A stretch of 64,000 bases of DNA, taken from NCBI RefSeq assembly GCF_001625015.1, contig NZ_LVWJ02000014.1:806001-870000 (forward strand). The letters are read 5' to 3'. The notes under the pieces are model-generated. The model had not been told where the DNA came from. It worked only from the letters and a program-made list of their open reading frames with translations, and did not search any database. The position numbers and the translations under genes are program-made. This document shows, in pieces, positions 7,767 to 15,929 of the stretch (positions are counted from its first letter, which is position 1; each line of letters starts with the position of its first letter). The stretch comes from Lewinella sp. 4G2 (GTDB taxonomy: Bacteria; Bacteroidota; Bacteroidia; Chitinophagales; Saprospiraceae).

Positions 7767-8948
7767 ATGAAAATTTCCAGTAAGCAAATCCTCATCATCG
7801 TCGGCCTGTTGGTCACCGCCGTCGCCGTCTTCGCTTTCAACCCTTTTTCCGTGAATGACCAGGGTTACCGAACGGTCGTACAGGGCATCACGGGCGCCGA
7901 AACGGTGCGTTTCCAACCGGGTATGTACTGGGCGGGCTTCTTCAGTAAAACCACCAAGTATGCGGACGTAGTAACCGTACAAGTGGAGAGAGCCGAAAAG
8001 CGAAAATCGGACATCAGCTACTTCTCCGAGCCAATCCGCTGCCAGTTTGCGGACGGTACCTACGCCAACCAGGTAGGGTACTCCGTAAAGTGGAAACTCC
8101 CCAACAGCGAAGAGCGCATGCTCGCCATCCACAAGGACTACCGCGAGCAGAGCCGGCTGGCCGCTAGCCTGGCCGACTACTCCAAAGAATGTGCCAATTA
8201 TTCCTTCCAGTTGATGGATAGTGAGCGCCATTACTCGGGAGGCAAGTCGGAACTCGCCGAGGCCTTTAAGTTCCAGCTTCGCAACGGGCAGTACATCATC
8301 GACCAGCAGGAGAAGATCCGTATTGACTCCGCCAGCGGGGAAAAGATCCGCTCCTACGAGAACAACCCCCGGACGAACCCGGACGGAACCTTCATCCTCG
8401 CCAAGAGTGACGTGCAACAGTACGACATCATCCCCAACTTCGTCGCGATCACGCTGGTCGACTACGAAAGTGTCGTCAACGAGAAGCTTAAGGCGAAGGT
8501 CGAGCAGAGCACCCGCGAAGCCATCGCCAAGCAGGAACTCGTCACCGCCCAGCAGGAAGCCCTTACCGCCGAGATGCGCGGCCGCCAGAAGGTAGCCGAA
8601 GTACGCGCCACCGAGGAAGCCGCCAAGATCGAAGCCGAGATCCGCGCCCAGGCTGAAACGGCCGTCAGTAAGGAGCAGGCCCTCCAGGCTAAATTCCAGG
8701 CCGACAAAGCCCTCGCAGAGGGTCGCGCTTCCGCCGAGGTTGCCCGACTGAAAGTACAGGCCGGTCTCTCCCCCCTCGAGAAAGCTCAGATCGAAAAGGA
8801 GACCCGCATCGGGGTAGCCGCTGAGCTCGCCAAAGTGAAGGTCCCCCAGATCGTCATCGGTGGCGGCGACGGCCAGGGCGCGGACGCCATGGATGCTATC
8901 GGCGTCAACATGCTCATGGAAGTCATGGGTAAGTTGGAGAAGAAGTAA
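7767..8948 (+). CDS. SPFH/Band 7 domain membrane protein
   Basis: A 393-residue protein with one N-terminal membrane segment (about residues 7-25) and an SPFH domain up to about residue 240, including NDQGYRTVVQG and YADVVTVQVERAEKR. A long Ala/Glu/Lys/Arg-rich coiled coil (about 240-345) and a short Gly-rich tail follow. SPFH proteins oligomerise into membrane rings or microdomain scaffolds and can regulate membrane proteases. No NfeD-like or FtsH gene is adjacent, so its partner is not apparent. It has its own promoter and a strong downstream terminator, which suggests single-gene transcription. Confidence 0.87.
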   Translation: MKISSKQILIIVGLLVTAVAVFAFNPFSVNDQGYRTVVQGITGAETVRFQPGMYWAGFFSKTTKYADVVTVQVERAEKRKSDISYFSEPIRCQFADGTYANQVGYSVKWKLPNSEERMLAIHKDYREQSRLAASLADYSKECANYSFQLMDSERHYSGGKSELAEAFKFQLRNGQYIIDQQEKIRIDSASGEKIRSYENNPRTNPDGTFILAKSDVQQYDIIPNFVAITLVDYESVVNEKLKAKVEQSTREAIAKQELVTAQQEALTAEMRGRQKVAEVRATEEAAKIEAEIRAQAETAVSKEQALQAKFQADKALAEGRASAEVARLKVQAGLSPLEKAQIEKETRIGVAAELAKVKVPQIVIGGGDGQGADAMDAIGVNMLMEVMGKLEKK

Positions 8949-8988
8949 GGCACTTCTCTGATCTCTACCACGTGGAGCCAAAACATAC

Positions 8989-9018
8989 GAAAGCCCATCC
9001 CGCAAGGGATGGGCTTTC
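8989..9018 (+). terminator. Strong 13-bp terminator hairpin with GCAA loop
   Basis: Arms 8989-9001 (gaaagcccatccc) and 9006-9018 (gggatgggctttc) pair perfectly around a GCAA tetraloop, 40 bases after the SPFH stop codon. The stem itself ends in T-rich sequence. Confidence 0.8.
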
Positions 9019-9023
9019 TGTGT

Positions 9024-9056
9024 CTAGTCCCGGAGGGGCGCCTAATGTAGCGAGGG
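9024..9056 (+). repeat. CTAGTCCCGGAGG repeat, copy A
   Basis: A 33-nt unit beginning CTAGTCCCGGAGGGGCG and ending GTAGCGAGGG. Unlike the other two copies it lacks the following hairpin. Confidence 0.75.
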
Positions 9057-9108
9057 ACCGCCGCGCCAGCATGGGGCAACCTTTCTCAACATTATCGATG
9101 CGGAATTA

Positions 9109-9155
9109 CTAGTCCCGGAGGGGCGTCTACCGTAGCGAGGGGATGCTTCCCCTCG
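9109..9155 (+). repeat. CTAGTCCCGGAGG repeat, copy B, with hairpin
   Basis: The same unit at 9109-9141, running into the hairpin cgagggga-tgct-tcccctcg (9136-9155) and a TTTTCGTTTTT tract, so it resembles a terminator on the plus strand. Confidence 0.75.
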
Positions 9156-9287
9156 TTTTCGTTTTTCCCTCGCATTCGTTATTCCCTACGTTTTCAGTAT
9201 TCCTCGTACTCAATTCGCATTCGTTGTTCTGCCAAATTTTATCGCCACCAAAAATTCAATACCCCATCTCCCAAACATAAAACTCCT

Positions 9288-9926
9288 TTAATACCGGTAC
9301 CTAAACTCCATCTCCTCAGGATTAATATTTAAATACCGAGTAACGTAGGTGCGAATGCCCAGTCCTGATTTTTTAAAAGATTGATTCAATACCTTTTCTG
9401 GTACTTCTAGTGTTGATGGGAAATCAACTTTCCACCGCCCATCCTCAAGTTCATATTGGTAGGTGGATAGGATCGAAACCTTACCTCCAGTAGGGACTAC
9501 CACGTAAAGATTAGCGGTTGTGCTGCTGGTTGACATCGCATCATCTAGTTGCAGGCCCGGTTGAAAAGGACCAGTCCCCAAGAAAGTAAACGCACTGAGC
9601 AAATCGGGCGCTTCAACACCATCCAGCGAAGTAGAATCTATCCTTAGTTCATTCACCAGTTGCTGAAAGAGCATCATGGTCATCAACGGACGTTCGCTAG
9701 AATGGCCTAAATGCAGCATTTCGGTTTCATTGTCCGTCCTGGCGCTTTCGATAATCGTATTCAAATATTGTAAAGAGCCGGTAGTGACCATTGCAGGCAA
9801 TTCGTCAAACGCTTGGTTTTCTGCGGCGGAACAAAGGTCTGTGAAGGATTGCTTTACGTCATTAGTGCTGCTACACGAGTACAACGTAATCATGAGCAGT
9901 AAGGAAAAGAAAGGGGTAAATTTCAT
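9288..9926 (-). CDS. Orphan lipoprotein, unknown function
   Basis: A 212-residue protein with a signal peptide and clear lipobox (LYSCSS, Cys near residue 18), so it should be lipid-anchored in the envelope. No known domain is recognised; the body is acidic and mixed, with a C-terminal half that looks beta-rich (ANLYVVVPTGGKVSILSTYQYELEDGRWKVDF), reminiscent of small secreted domains. The coding sequence is visibly more AT-rich than its neighbours and is flanked by direct copies of the CTAGTCCCGGAGG repeat, which suggests acquisition or exchange as a block. The ATG at 9926 is the only sensible start. Confidence 0.75.
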   Translation of the reverse strand: MKFTPFFSLLLMITLYSCSSTNDVKQSFTDLCSAAENQAFDELPAMVTTGSLQYLNTIIESARTDNETEMLHLGHSSERPLMTMMLFQQLVNELRIDSTSLDGVEAPDLLSAFTFLGTGPFQPGLQLDDAMSTSSTTANLYVVVPTGGKVSILSTYQYELEDGRWKVDFPSTLEVPEKVLNQSFKKSGLGIRTYVTRYLNINPEEMEFRYRY

Positions 9927-9963
9927 TAGGGTTCTAGTTCAGGTGGGCAAGTTGCCCAAAATA

Positions 9964-10003
9964 CAAAAGCTCCCATTCTTCAGAAGAAGAATGGGAGCTT
10001 TTG
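9964..10003 (-). terminator. 17-bp perfect terminator hairpin downstream of aconitase
   Basis: Arms 9964-9980 and 9987-10003 are perfect inverted repeats with a 6-nt loop. On the minus strand the 3' arm ends in TTTTG, followed by TATTTTG, consistent with an intrinsic terminator about 75 bases after the aconitase stop. Confidence 0.8.
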
Positions 10004-10007
10004 ATCT

Positions 10008-10054
10008 CTAGTCCCGGAGGAGCGCCTAATGTAGCGAGGGGATGTTTCCCCTCG
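10008..10054 (+). repeat. CTAGTCCCGGAGG repeat, copy C, with hairpin
   Basis: Unit at 10008-10040, continuing into the hairpin cgagggga-tgtt-tcccctcg (10035-10054) and a T-rich tail, nearly identical to copy B 899 bases away and in the same orientation. Confidence 0.75.
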
Positions 10055-10077
10055 TTTTCGTTTTCCCTCGTTTCCGT

Positions 10078-12351
10078 CTACTTCCCAGCCGCAACGTCCT
10101 CCCGAATCTTATTCAGCGCCGAACCAGCCCGCACCCAGTCAATCTGAGCGGCGTTATAAGTGTGGTTCGTCACGACGACATCGGAGGTGCCATCAGCGTG
10201 GTCAAAGGTCAGTTCCAGCTGCATGCCGGGGGCAAAGTCGCTGAAGTTCTTGATGCTCACCTTGTCATCCTGGCGGATGAGTGCGTAATCATCCGGGTTA
10301 GCGAACGTGAGGGCGAGCATACCCTGCTTCTTGAGGTTCGTTTCGTGGATACGGGCGAAAGACTTTACCAGTACCGCGTGGACGCCGAGGAAGCGGGGCT
10401 CCATGGCAGCGTGCTCGCGGGAAGATCCTTCACCGTAGTTCTCTTCACCCACGACGATCTGGCCAACGCCGTTATCACGGTACGTAATGGCGGAAGTTGG
10501 TACCGGGTGGTACTCGTTCGTGAGGTAGTTGATGACCGTGTTGGTCTTTTCGTTGTAGGCGTTCACCGCGCCGATCAGACAGTTCTGGCTGATGTTCTCG
10601 AGGTGGCCACGGAACTTGAGCCACGGTCCGGCCATGGAGATGTGGTCCGTCGTACACTTACCCGCCGCCTTGATGAGAATGCGCATATCCTGCACCTGCT
10701 CATTCTTGATTGGCTTAAAGGGATCCAAAAGCTGGAGACGATCGGAAGTTGGGCTTACAACAACGTTAATACCGGAACCATCTTCGGCGGGTGCCTGGAA
10801 ACCGGCGTCCTCTACGGCAAAACCATTCGGGGGTAGTTCGTAACCCTGGGGTGGGTCAAGCTTCACCTGCTCGCCCTTATCGTTGGTCAGCGTATCCGTC
10901 AGGGGGTTGAACTTCATGCTACCACTCAAAGACATGGCCGTTACCAACTCGGGGCTGGCGACGAATCCACGCGTCTGGGGGTTACCATCATTCCGCTTGG
11001 CGAAGTTCCGGTTGAAGGATGTGATGATGGAGTTGGCTCGGTTCGGGTCGTCCGTATGGCGGGCCCACTGGCCGATACAGGGGCCACAGGCGTTAGCGAG
11101 GACGACACCGTCAATTTCTTCAAAGGCATCGAGGATACCGTCGCGTTCCACGGTGAAGCGGATCTGCTCGGAACCAGGTGTTACGGTAAATTCAGATTTG
11201 AATTTCAGGCCTTTTGCCTTCGCGTCCTTAGCGATGTTGGCGGCGCGGTCCAGGTCTTCGTAGGAAGAGTTGGTACAGGAGCCGATCAGGCCAACCTCAA
11301 GTACGGGCGGGAATTCAAACTCCTCCACGGCAGCGGCAAATTCGCTGATGGGGAAAGCACGGTCCGGCGTGTACGGGCCATTAATGTGTGGTTCCAGTGT
11401 ATTGAGGTCGATCTCAATGACGCGGTCGAAGTACTTCTCGGGGTTGGCGTAACACTCAGCGTCGCCGGTGAGATGTTCAGCGACCTGGTCGGCGAGCTTC
11501 GCTACGTCGGCTCGGTCGGTGGCTTTCAGGTAGCGGCTCATGCTCTCGTCGTAACCGAACGTAGAGGTGGTAGCGCCGATCTCGGCACCCATATTACAGA
11601 TGGTGCCCTTACCGGTACAGCTCATGGACTGGGCTCCTTCGCCGAAGTATTCGACGATAGCGCCGGTGCCACCCTTCACGGTGAGGATACCGGCTACTTT
11701 GAGGATGACGTCCTTTGGGGTCGTCCAACCACCCAATTTACCGGTCAGTTTAACGCCGATCACTTTGGGTTGCTTGAGTTCCCAGGGCATACCGGCCATC
11801 ACGTCGACGGCGTCAGCACCACCAACACCGATGGCGACCATACCGAGGCCACCCGCGTTGGGCGTGTGGCTGTCGGTACCGATCATCATACCGCCGGGGA
11901 AGGCGTAGTTCTCGAGCACGATCTGGTGGATGATACCCGCGCCGGGCTTCCAGAAACCGATGTTGTACTTGTCGGAAACCGTGCTCAGGAAGTCGTACAC
12001 TTCTTTATTCACGTCGTTGGCAACCGCGAGATCGACGTCAGCGCCAACCTTGGCCTGGATGAGGTGATCACAGTGTACCGTTGAAGGCACGGCAACTTCC
12101 GTGCGGCCAGCCATCATGAATTGTAGTAGGGCCATTTGCGCGGTAGCATCCTGCATCGCTACGCGGTCGGGCTGGAAGAAAACGTAGTCACCACCACGGG
12201 TGTATTCGCGTAGCGGGCTTTCGGGGTGAAGGTGGGTGTAGAGAATTTTCTCGGTCAGGGTCAGGGGGCGCCCGAGCTTTTCACGGGCTGCGGCTACTTT
12301 GCCGGGGAGGTCTGCGTAGACCTTTTTGATCAGATCAATATCGAATGCCAT
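10078..12351 (-). CDS. acn: Aconitate hydratase
   Basis: A 757-residue [4Fe-4S] enzyme that interconverts citrate and isocitrate through cis-aconitate in the TCA cycle. The length and N-terminus are those of the mitochondrial-type aconitase found in Bacteroidota. Cluster cysteines are visible in [13 protein letters not shown] (near residue 355) and in [10 protein letters not shown] (near 420). [11 protein letters not shown] near residue 160 and the C-terminal swivel-domain motif [19 protein letters not shown] complete the active site. The ATG at 12351 gives [18 protein letters not shown], a typical start. It ends just before a strong hairpin and appears to be a single-gene unit. Confidence 0.96.
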   Translation of the reverse strand: MAFDIDLIKKVYADLPGKVAAAREKLGRPLTLTEKILYTHLHPESPLREYTRGGDYVFFQPDRVAMQDATAQMALLQFMMAGRTEVAVPSTVHCDHLIQAKVGADVDLAVANDVNKEVYDFLSTVSDKYNIGFWKPGAGIIHQIVLENYAFPGGMMIGTDSHTPNAGGLGMVAIGVGGADAVDVMAGMPWELKQPKVIGVKLTGKLGGWTTPKDVILKVAGILTVKGGTGAIVEYFGEGAQSMSCTGKGTICNMGAEIGATTSTFGYDESMSRYLKATDRADVAKLADQVAEHLTGDAECYANPEKYFDRVIEIDLNTLEPHINGPYTPDRAFPISEFAAAVEEFEFPPVLEVGLIGSCTNSSYEDLDRAANIAKDAKAKGLKFKSEFTVTPGSEQIRFTVERDGILDAFEEIDGVVLANACGPCIGQWARHTDDPNRANSIITSFNRNFAKRNDGNPQTRGFVASPELVTAMSLSGSMKFNPLTDTLTNDKGEQVKLDPPQGYELPPNGFAVEDAGFQAPAEDGSGINVVVSPTSDRLQLLDPFKPIKNEQVQDMRILIKAAGKCTTDHISMAGPWLKFRGHLENISQNCLIGAVNAYNEKTNTVINYLTNEYHPVPTSAITYRDNGVGQIVVGEENYGEGSSREHAAMEPRFLGVHAVLVKSFARIHETNLKKQGMLALTFANPDDYALIRQDDKVSIKNFSDFAPGMQLELTFDHADGTSDVVVTNHTYNAAQIDWVRAGSALNKIREDVAAGK

Positions 12352-12408
12352 GTGCTAGCGGTTTCTGTTTTCTTTATTTAGATAATCGACTTTCCCAGTT
12401 CATCTTTT

Positions 12409-12424
12409 GCGCTGCCGCAGGTGC
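12409..12424 (+). repeat. Dispersed GC repeat, copy 3
   Basis: GCGCTGCCGCAGGTGC in the upstream region of the aconitase gene, followed by cgggcaaatgggataag, which matches the extended right flank of the family. Confidence 0.85.
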
Positions 12425-12590
12425 CGGGCAAATGGGATAAGTGGCCGTCGTCGGGAAGATAACGCACCACTCTTGAAAAGGTGGACAAAGGTAGAGATTA
12501 GTACCGGACTCTGGTAGTATTACTAAGGCCGGTAGAAGATATCGTTTACCTTCCGCCGATCCCCCACGCTATGGGTTTCAACCAAACGGG

Positions 12591-15071
12591 TTAGTCTACC
12601 TCGAGTACCTCATCAACGCGGGCCACCAGGTCCTCCAAATGGTAACGAACGATACCTCTGGGATAACGAGTTGCGGAAGTAATTGCCCGGTCACGGATGT
12701 TGCTCAATTCTGCTCGCGCGGCAGCGTTGACGTCGCTTACTGCCTCCCCGTCTTTCACGGTCATCAATTTACCAAGTTGGGTAACGTAGGAGCGTTGCAC
12801 GTTCCGGCGCACTCCATCAATTGGCGTACTTCTCTTTAGCTCCGAAAAGATGCCGCCGCTGAGGTCCGTCAGGAGTTCCGTCAAACTATAGGCTGAGTTA
12901 GCTCCAGTAGCAAAAGCGGACTGTTCCACGAGCCGATCCAAACGGTCTTGCCGCAAAAGGCTCCGCAACTGCCGGTCGTGAAGCTCATGGATCCGCTCCA
13001 GCGTGCCGGTGGGGCCGATGTTGCGGATGATGTTCTCCTGAAGTAACCACTGCGGCGTAGTGAATACGTGCTCATTAAGGAATTTTACACTTCGCTTCTG
13101 CTCGGCGGCACTCAACGGCGTGTAGGTAAAACCGGCCTGGTCCGTCGTCTTCGGAAGTTCGTAGACGCCACCTACGTTGGCGATGACGTGGCCACCAAAT
13201 CGGCGCCAAACACCCAGTAATTCACCGTAGAGTTCCTCCAGGTCCGCGTACCCTTCGCCTGGCGTGGCCGTCCATTCCGCCAGGCGGGGAGCAACGCGTT
13301 TGAGATTCTTCAGTGCGAGCGTAGAGGCATAGACGGGGTCATCACCGACGGCCTCCGTTTGGCTGGAAGGGTCGAAGCGGTTGCTGCCGCCGAAGAGGTA
13401 CTTCGGGTCATTATTCTTTTCGTCGATCCAGGAGCGGAGGATGGGGACTTCCGCCGCGGCCGTCTCCGCACCGGGGATGTACCGGTAACCCCAGTTGATG
13501 GCGTACAGATCATAGGGGCCGAGCATCCGTACCCAGCGCACGCCCTTGTCCTCGGGTTGGGCGACGTAATTGTACCGGGTGTAGTCCATGATGGTCGTTG
13601 CCAATCCCCACTCATTCGTAAAGGTGGCCGAGCGGAGGGAGTCCACGGGGTAAGCAAAGCTGGCCTTCATGTTGTGGGGTAAACCCAGGGCGTGGCCCAC
13701 CTCGTGGGCAATGACCATCCGCATCATTTCGCCGATCTCCGCTTCCGGCGTATTGAGCGTCCGGGCACTGGGGTTGGCCGCACCAGTTTCGAGCAGGTAA
13801 CGGTTGCGGTAGGAACGGAGGTGGTTATGGTACCAGATGATGTCCGACTCGATGATCTCACCGCTGCGGGGGTCGCTCACGCTTGGGCCCATAGCATTCC
13901 GGGTTTCACTGGCGACGTAGCGGACGACGCTGTAACGGGCGTCCTCCGCGCTCCAGTCCGGATCTTCTTCCCGGGTCGGGGCCACCTTAGCGACGATGGC
14001 ATTCTTGAAGCCGGCCACCTCAAAGGCTCTCTGCCAGTCCTCAATCCCCTGCTTGAAGTAGGGCACGAATTTGGTGGGCGTGGCCGGGTCGATGTAGTAG
14101 ACGATGGGCTTAACGGGTTCCACCAATTCACCACGGGCGTAGGCGGCCGGGTCTTTGGGTTCCATTCTCCAGCGGCGGATGTAGCGTTTCCGGTCAGCCT
14201 TCAGTGCTTCGGATCCGTAATCGACCTGGCTGACGGTGAACCAGCCCACCCGCGGGTCGTACATCCGGGGCGTCATCGGTTCTTCTGGAAGGAGGTACAG
14301 GCTCTGGGCCATTTCCAGGCTGATCGTACCCGTGCGGGAGTTGCTGGGTGGTTCCCCGGCGCTGTAGGTCATTTCGTGGCGGACCTCCACGTTTTCTGGA
14401 TAGGCTGCCATCCGACTGATGAAACTGCGCTTCCCGTCCAGGCTCCGGACCTTGTATTGTTTTCGGATCCGGCTGGAGAGGCCACTGATGGCCGGAACGT
14501 CCGAAGTAAAGAATTTGCTTACCTCAATCACCGCCGCCGTACTGTCCGGATTGAACGTAACGATGGGGAAGGAATTGATCAGCGGTGCAAAGTTGTTATT
14601 CTGCACCGAAATATTGATCGGAAGCCGCTCATCGGCCACGCTGCTGAAGCTGACGGACCGCAGGTGAATATTATCAAAACTGCGTTCCCAGTGGACGACC
14701 TGCTCGTTCGTTTTCGTCCCCGCATTGAAGTATCCGCCCCCCAGGTTGGCGGGAATCTTCGCGATCCGGCTGACGAGTAACATGTCCTGGCCAAAGCGCC
14801 CGAAGGGCACCTCGAAGTAATACTTATCCCCAACCCGGTGGGTAACGAAGAGGCCCCGGGTAGTCTCCACCTCTTTGGTAATCACTTCGTCGTACTTCTT
14901 GAATTTTGGCTTAGCCTCCTTCTTCTTTGGGGTAGGTGGCGTGGTGTCTTGCACCATGGTGGTGACCGCCGCGGCTGGGTCAGCCTGTTTTTTCTTCCGT
15001 CGTTTCTGGGCGTCCAGTGGGCTGGAAGTAAGTAGTAGGAACAGGGAAAGGAACAATAAATAACGGGTCAT
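12591..15071 (-). CDS. Zinc-dependent metalloprotease, DUF5117/DUF5118 type
   Basis: An 826-residue exported protein with an N-terminal signal peptide (cleavage near SSPLDAQ) followed by a Lys/Pro-rich linker. An N-terminal domain of the DUF5118 type leads into a DUF5117-like region and a metzincin-like catalytic motif HEVGHALGLPH at residues 456-466, whose three His residues should bind zinc. A downstream DLYAINWGYRYIPG segment may hold the structural turn. The family is widespread in Bacteroidota, but natural substrates are not known. A paralogue, interrupted by a stop codon, lies at 36.5-39.0 kb. The start ATG at 15071 directly opens the signal peptide. Confidence 0.9.
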   Translation of the reverse strand: MTRYLLFLSLFLLLTSSPLDAQKRRKKKQADPAAAVTTMVQDTTPPTPKKKEAKPKFKKYDEVITKEVETTRGLFVTHRVGDKYYFEVPFGRFGQDMLLVSRIAKIPANLGGGYFNAGTKTNEQVVHWERSFDNIHLRSVSFSSVADERLPINISVQNNNFAPLINSFPIVTFNPDSTAAVIEVSKFFTSDVPAISGLSSRIRKQYKVRSLDGKRSFISRMAAYPENVEVRHEMTYSAGEPPSNSRTGTISLEMAQSLYLLPEEPMTPRMYDPRVGWFTVSQVDYGSEALKADRKRYIRRWRMEPKDPAAYARGELVEPVKPIVYYIDPATPTKFVPYFKQGIEDWQRAFEVAGFKNAIVAKVAPTREEDPDWSAEDARYSVVRYVASETRNAMGPSVSDPRSGEIIESDIIWYHNHLRSYRNRYLLETGAANPSARTLNTPEAEIGEMMRMVIAHEVGHALGLPHNMKASFAYPVDSLRSATFTNEWGLATTIMDYTRYNYVAQPEDKGVRWVRMLGPYDLYAINWGYRYIPGAETAAAEVPILRSWIDEKNNDPKYLFGGSNRFDPSSQTEAVGDDPVYASTLALKNLKRVAPRLAEWTATPGEGYADLEELYGELLGVWRRFGGHVIANVGGVYELPKTTDQAGFTYTPLSAAEQKRSVKFLNEHVFTTPQWLLQENIIRNIGPTGTLERIHELHDRQLRSLLRQDRLDRLVEQSAFATGANSAYSLTELLTDLSGGIFSELKRSTPIDGVRRNVQRSYVTQLGKLMTVKDGEAVSDVNAAARAELSNIRDRAITSATRYPRGIVRYHLEDLVARVDEVLEVD

Positions 15072-15258
15072 ACGGGGCTGGTTGTGAGTAGCCCAAAATC
15101 AGAACGAGCGGCTACTTTAAATTGGTTAGGGGAAAAAAGCGACCCTAAAGTACAATGATGATCATGGCTTCCCCCCAGTTTACGGATCGTTAACAGCGTC
15201 TAGACCAGTGATCGTTGGCTAGTAGACATTAGGACTCCACCTCGTTGACCCCTGCTCT

Positions 15259-15879
15259 TTATCCAGTAATTAACGCCACCAACTCCGCCGTCATCATGGC
15301 GGTGGCGCCCCAGATCTCTTCACCGTTCACGGCGTAGTAGGGGACGTCCTTAATTAATAGCCCACGCGACGTTTTTCGGTCACCCACTTTCCGGTTAGTT
15401 GGGTCCAGGAGTTGTTGGAAGGGTACCCAGAGTGTCCGCTCCACTTCGCTTGCTTGCAACTTAAACTCCGCACCTGCGGCAGCGCCCCAGTACCCGACGA
15501 AGGGGTCCACGATGAAATTGCTGACGGGAATATAAAGGGGCGTGAGGGCGCCCAGGATCTCAACGTCATTGCGGTCAATACCGATCTCTTCCTCTGCCTC
15601 CCGTAGTGCGGTGTCCTTCGCGTCCGTATCGCCGGGATCGACTGAGCCGCCGGGGAAGGAGATCTGTCCGGCGTGGCGGTCGTTCGGCGGGCTCGTCCGC
15701 TGGATGAACAGCAGGTTGAGCTCGCCCTCGAAGTGGTGGAAAAGGGCCAGGACGGAGGCTACGCGCGCATTCTTGGGTGGCTCGGGAAAATCCCCCCGGC
15801 CGGGAGGGGCAAGACGTGCCTGCGCCTGCCGGCCGGGAAGTGGAGAAGTGCTCAGGGCAAGGCGAATCTGATCTAGCAT
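15259..15879 (-). CDS. NUDIX hydrolase, CoA pyrophosphatase-like
   Basis: A 206-residue protein with a complete Nudix box at about residues 77-100 (GGSVDPGDTDAKDT, then REAEEEIG), preceded by the RTSPPNDRHAGQISFPGG stretch characteristic of the NudL/CoA-diphosphatase branch. It should cleave CoA or acyl-CoA into phosphopantetheine and adenosine bisphosphate in the cytosol. About residues 132-137 (GAAAGA) are encoded by a copy of the dispersed GC repeat. The ATG is preceded, 4 bases upstream, by a 17-bp palindrome that could occlude ribosome entry. Confidence 0.88.
   Translation of the reverse strand: MLDQIRLALSTSPLPGRQAQARLAPPGRGDFPEPPKNARVASVLALFHHFEGELNLLFIQRTSPPNDRHAGQISFPGGSVDPGDTDAKDTALREAEEEIGIDRNDVEILGALTPLYIPVSNFIVDPFVGYWGAAAGAEFKLQASEVERTLWVPFQQLLDPTNRKVGDRKTSRGLLIKDVPYYAVNGEEIWGATAMMTAELVALITG
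15470..15485 (-). repeat. Dispersed GC repeat, copy 4 (in Nudix gene)
   Basis: GCGCTGCCGCAGGTGC on the coding strand of the Nudix gene, translated in the frame that yields Gly-Ala-Ala-Ala-Gly-Ala. Confidence 0.8.
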
Positions 15880-15882
15880 ACC

Positions 15883-15899
15883 CGCCTAACAGTTAGGCG
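15883..15899 (-). promoter_or_regulatory. 17-bp palindrome just before Nudix start
   Basis: CGCCTAACAGTTAGGCG is a perfect 8-bp inverted repeat around one central base. It ends about 4 bases before the Nudix ATG, so it may act as an operator or as an RNA hairpin over the ribosome-binding region. Confidence 0.45.
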
Positions 15900-15929
15900 C
15901 CGGTAATGATTAGCCCGGCTGGAGATACC

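Larger units (their letters stand above)
8949..9287. other. Intergenic stretch with terminator and two repeat copies
   Basis: This 339-base gap between convergent genes holds the SPFH terminator, two copies of the CTAGTCCCGGAGG repeat, and an AT-richer stretch (9150-9287) with reiterated cctcgttttcg-like words. No supported coding frame is seen. Confidence 0.7.
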
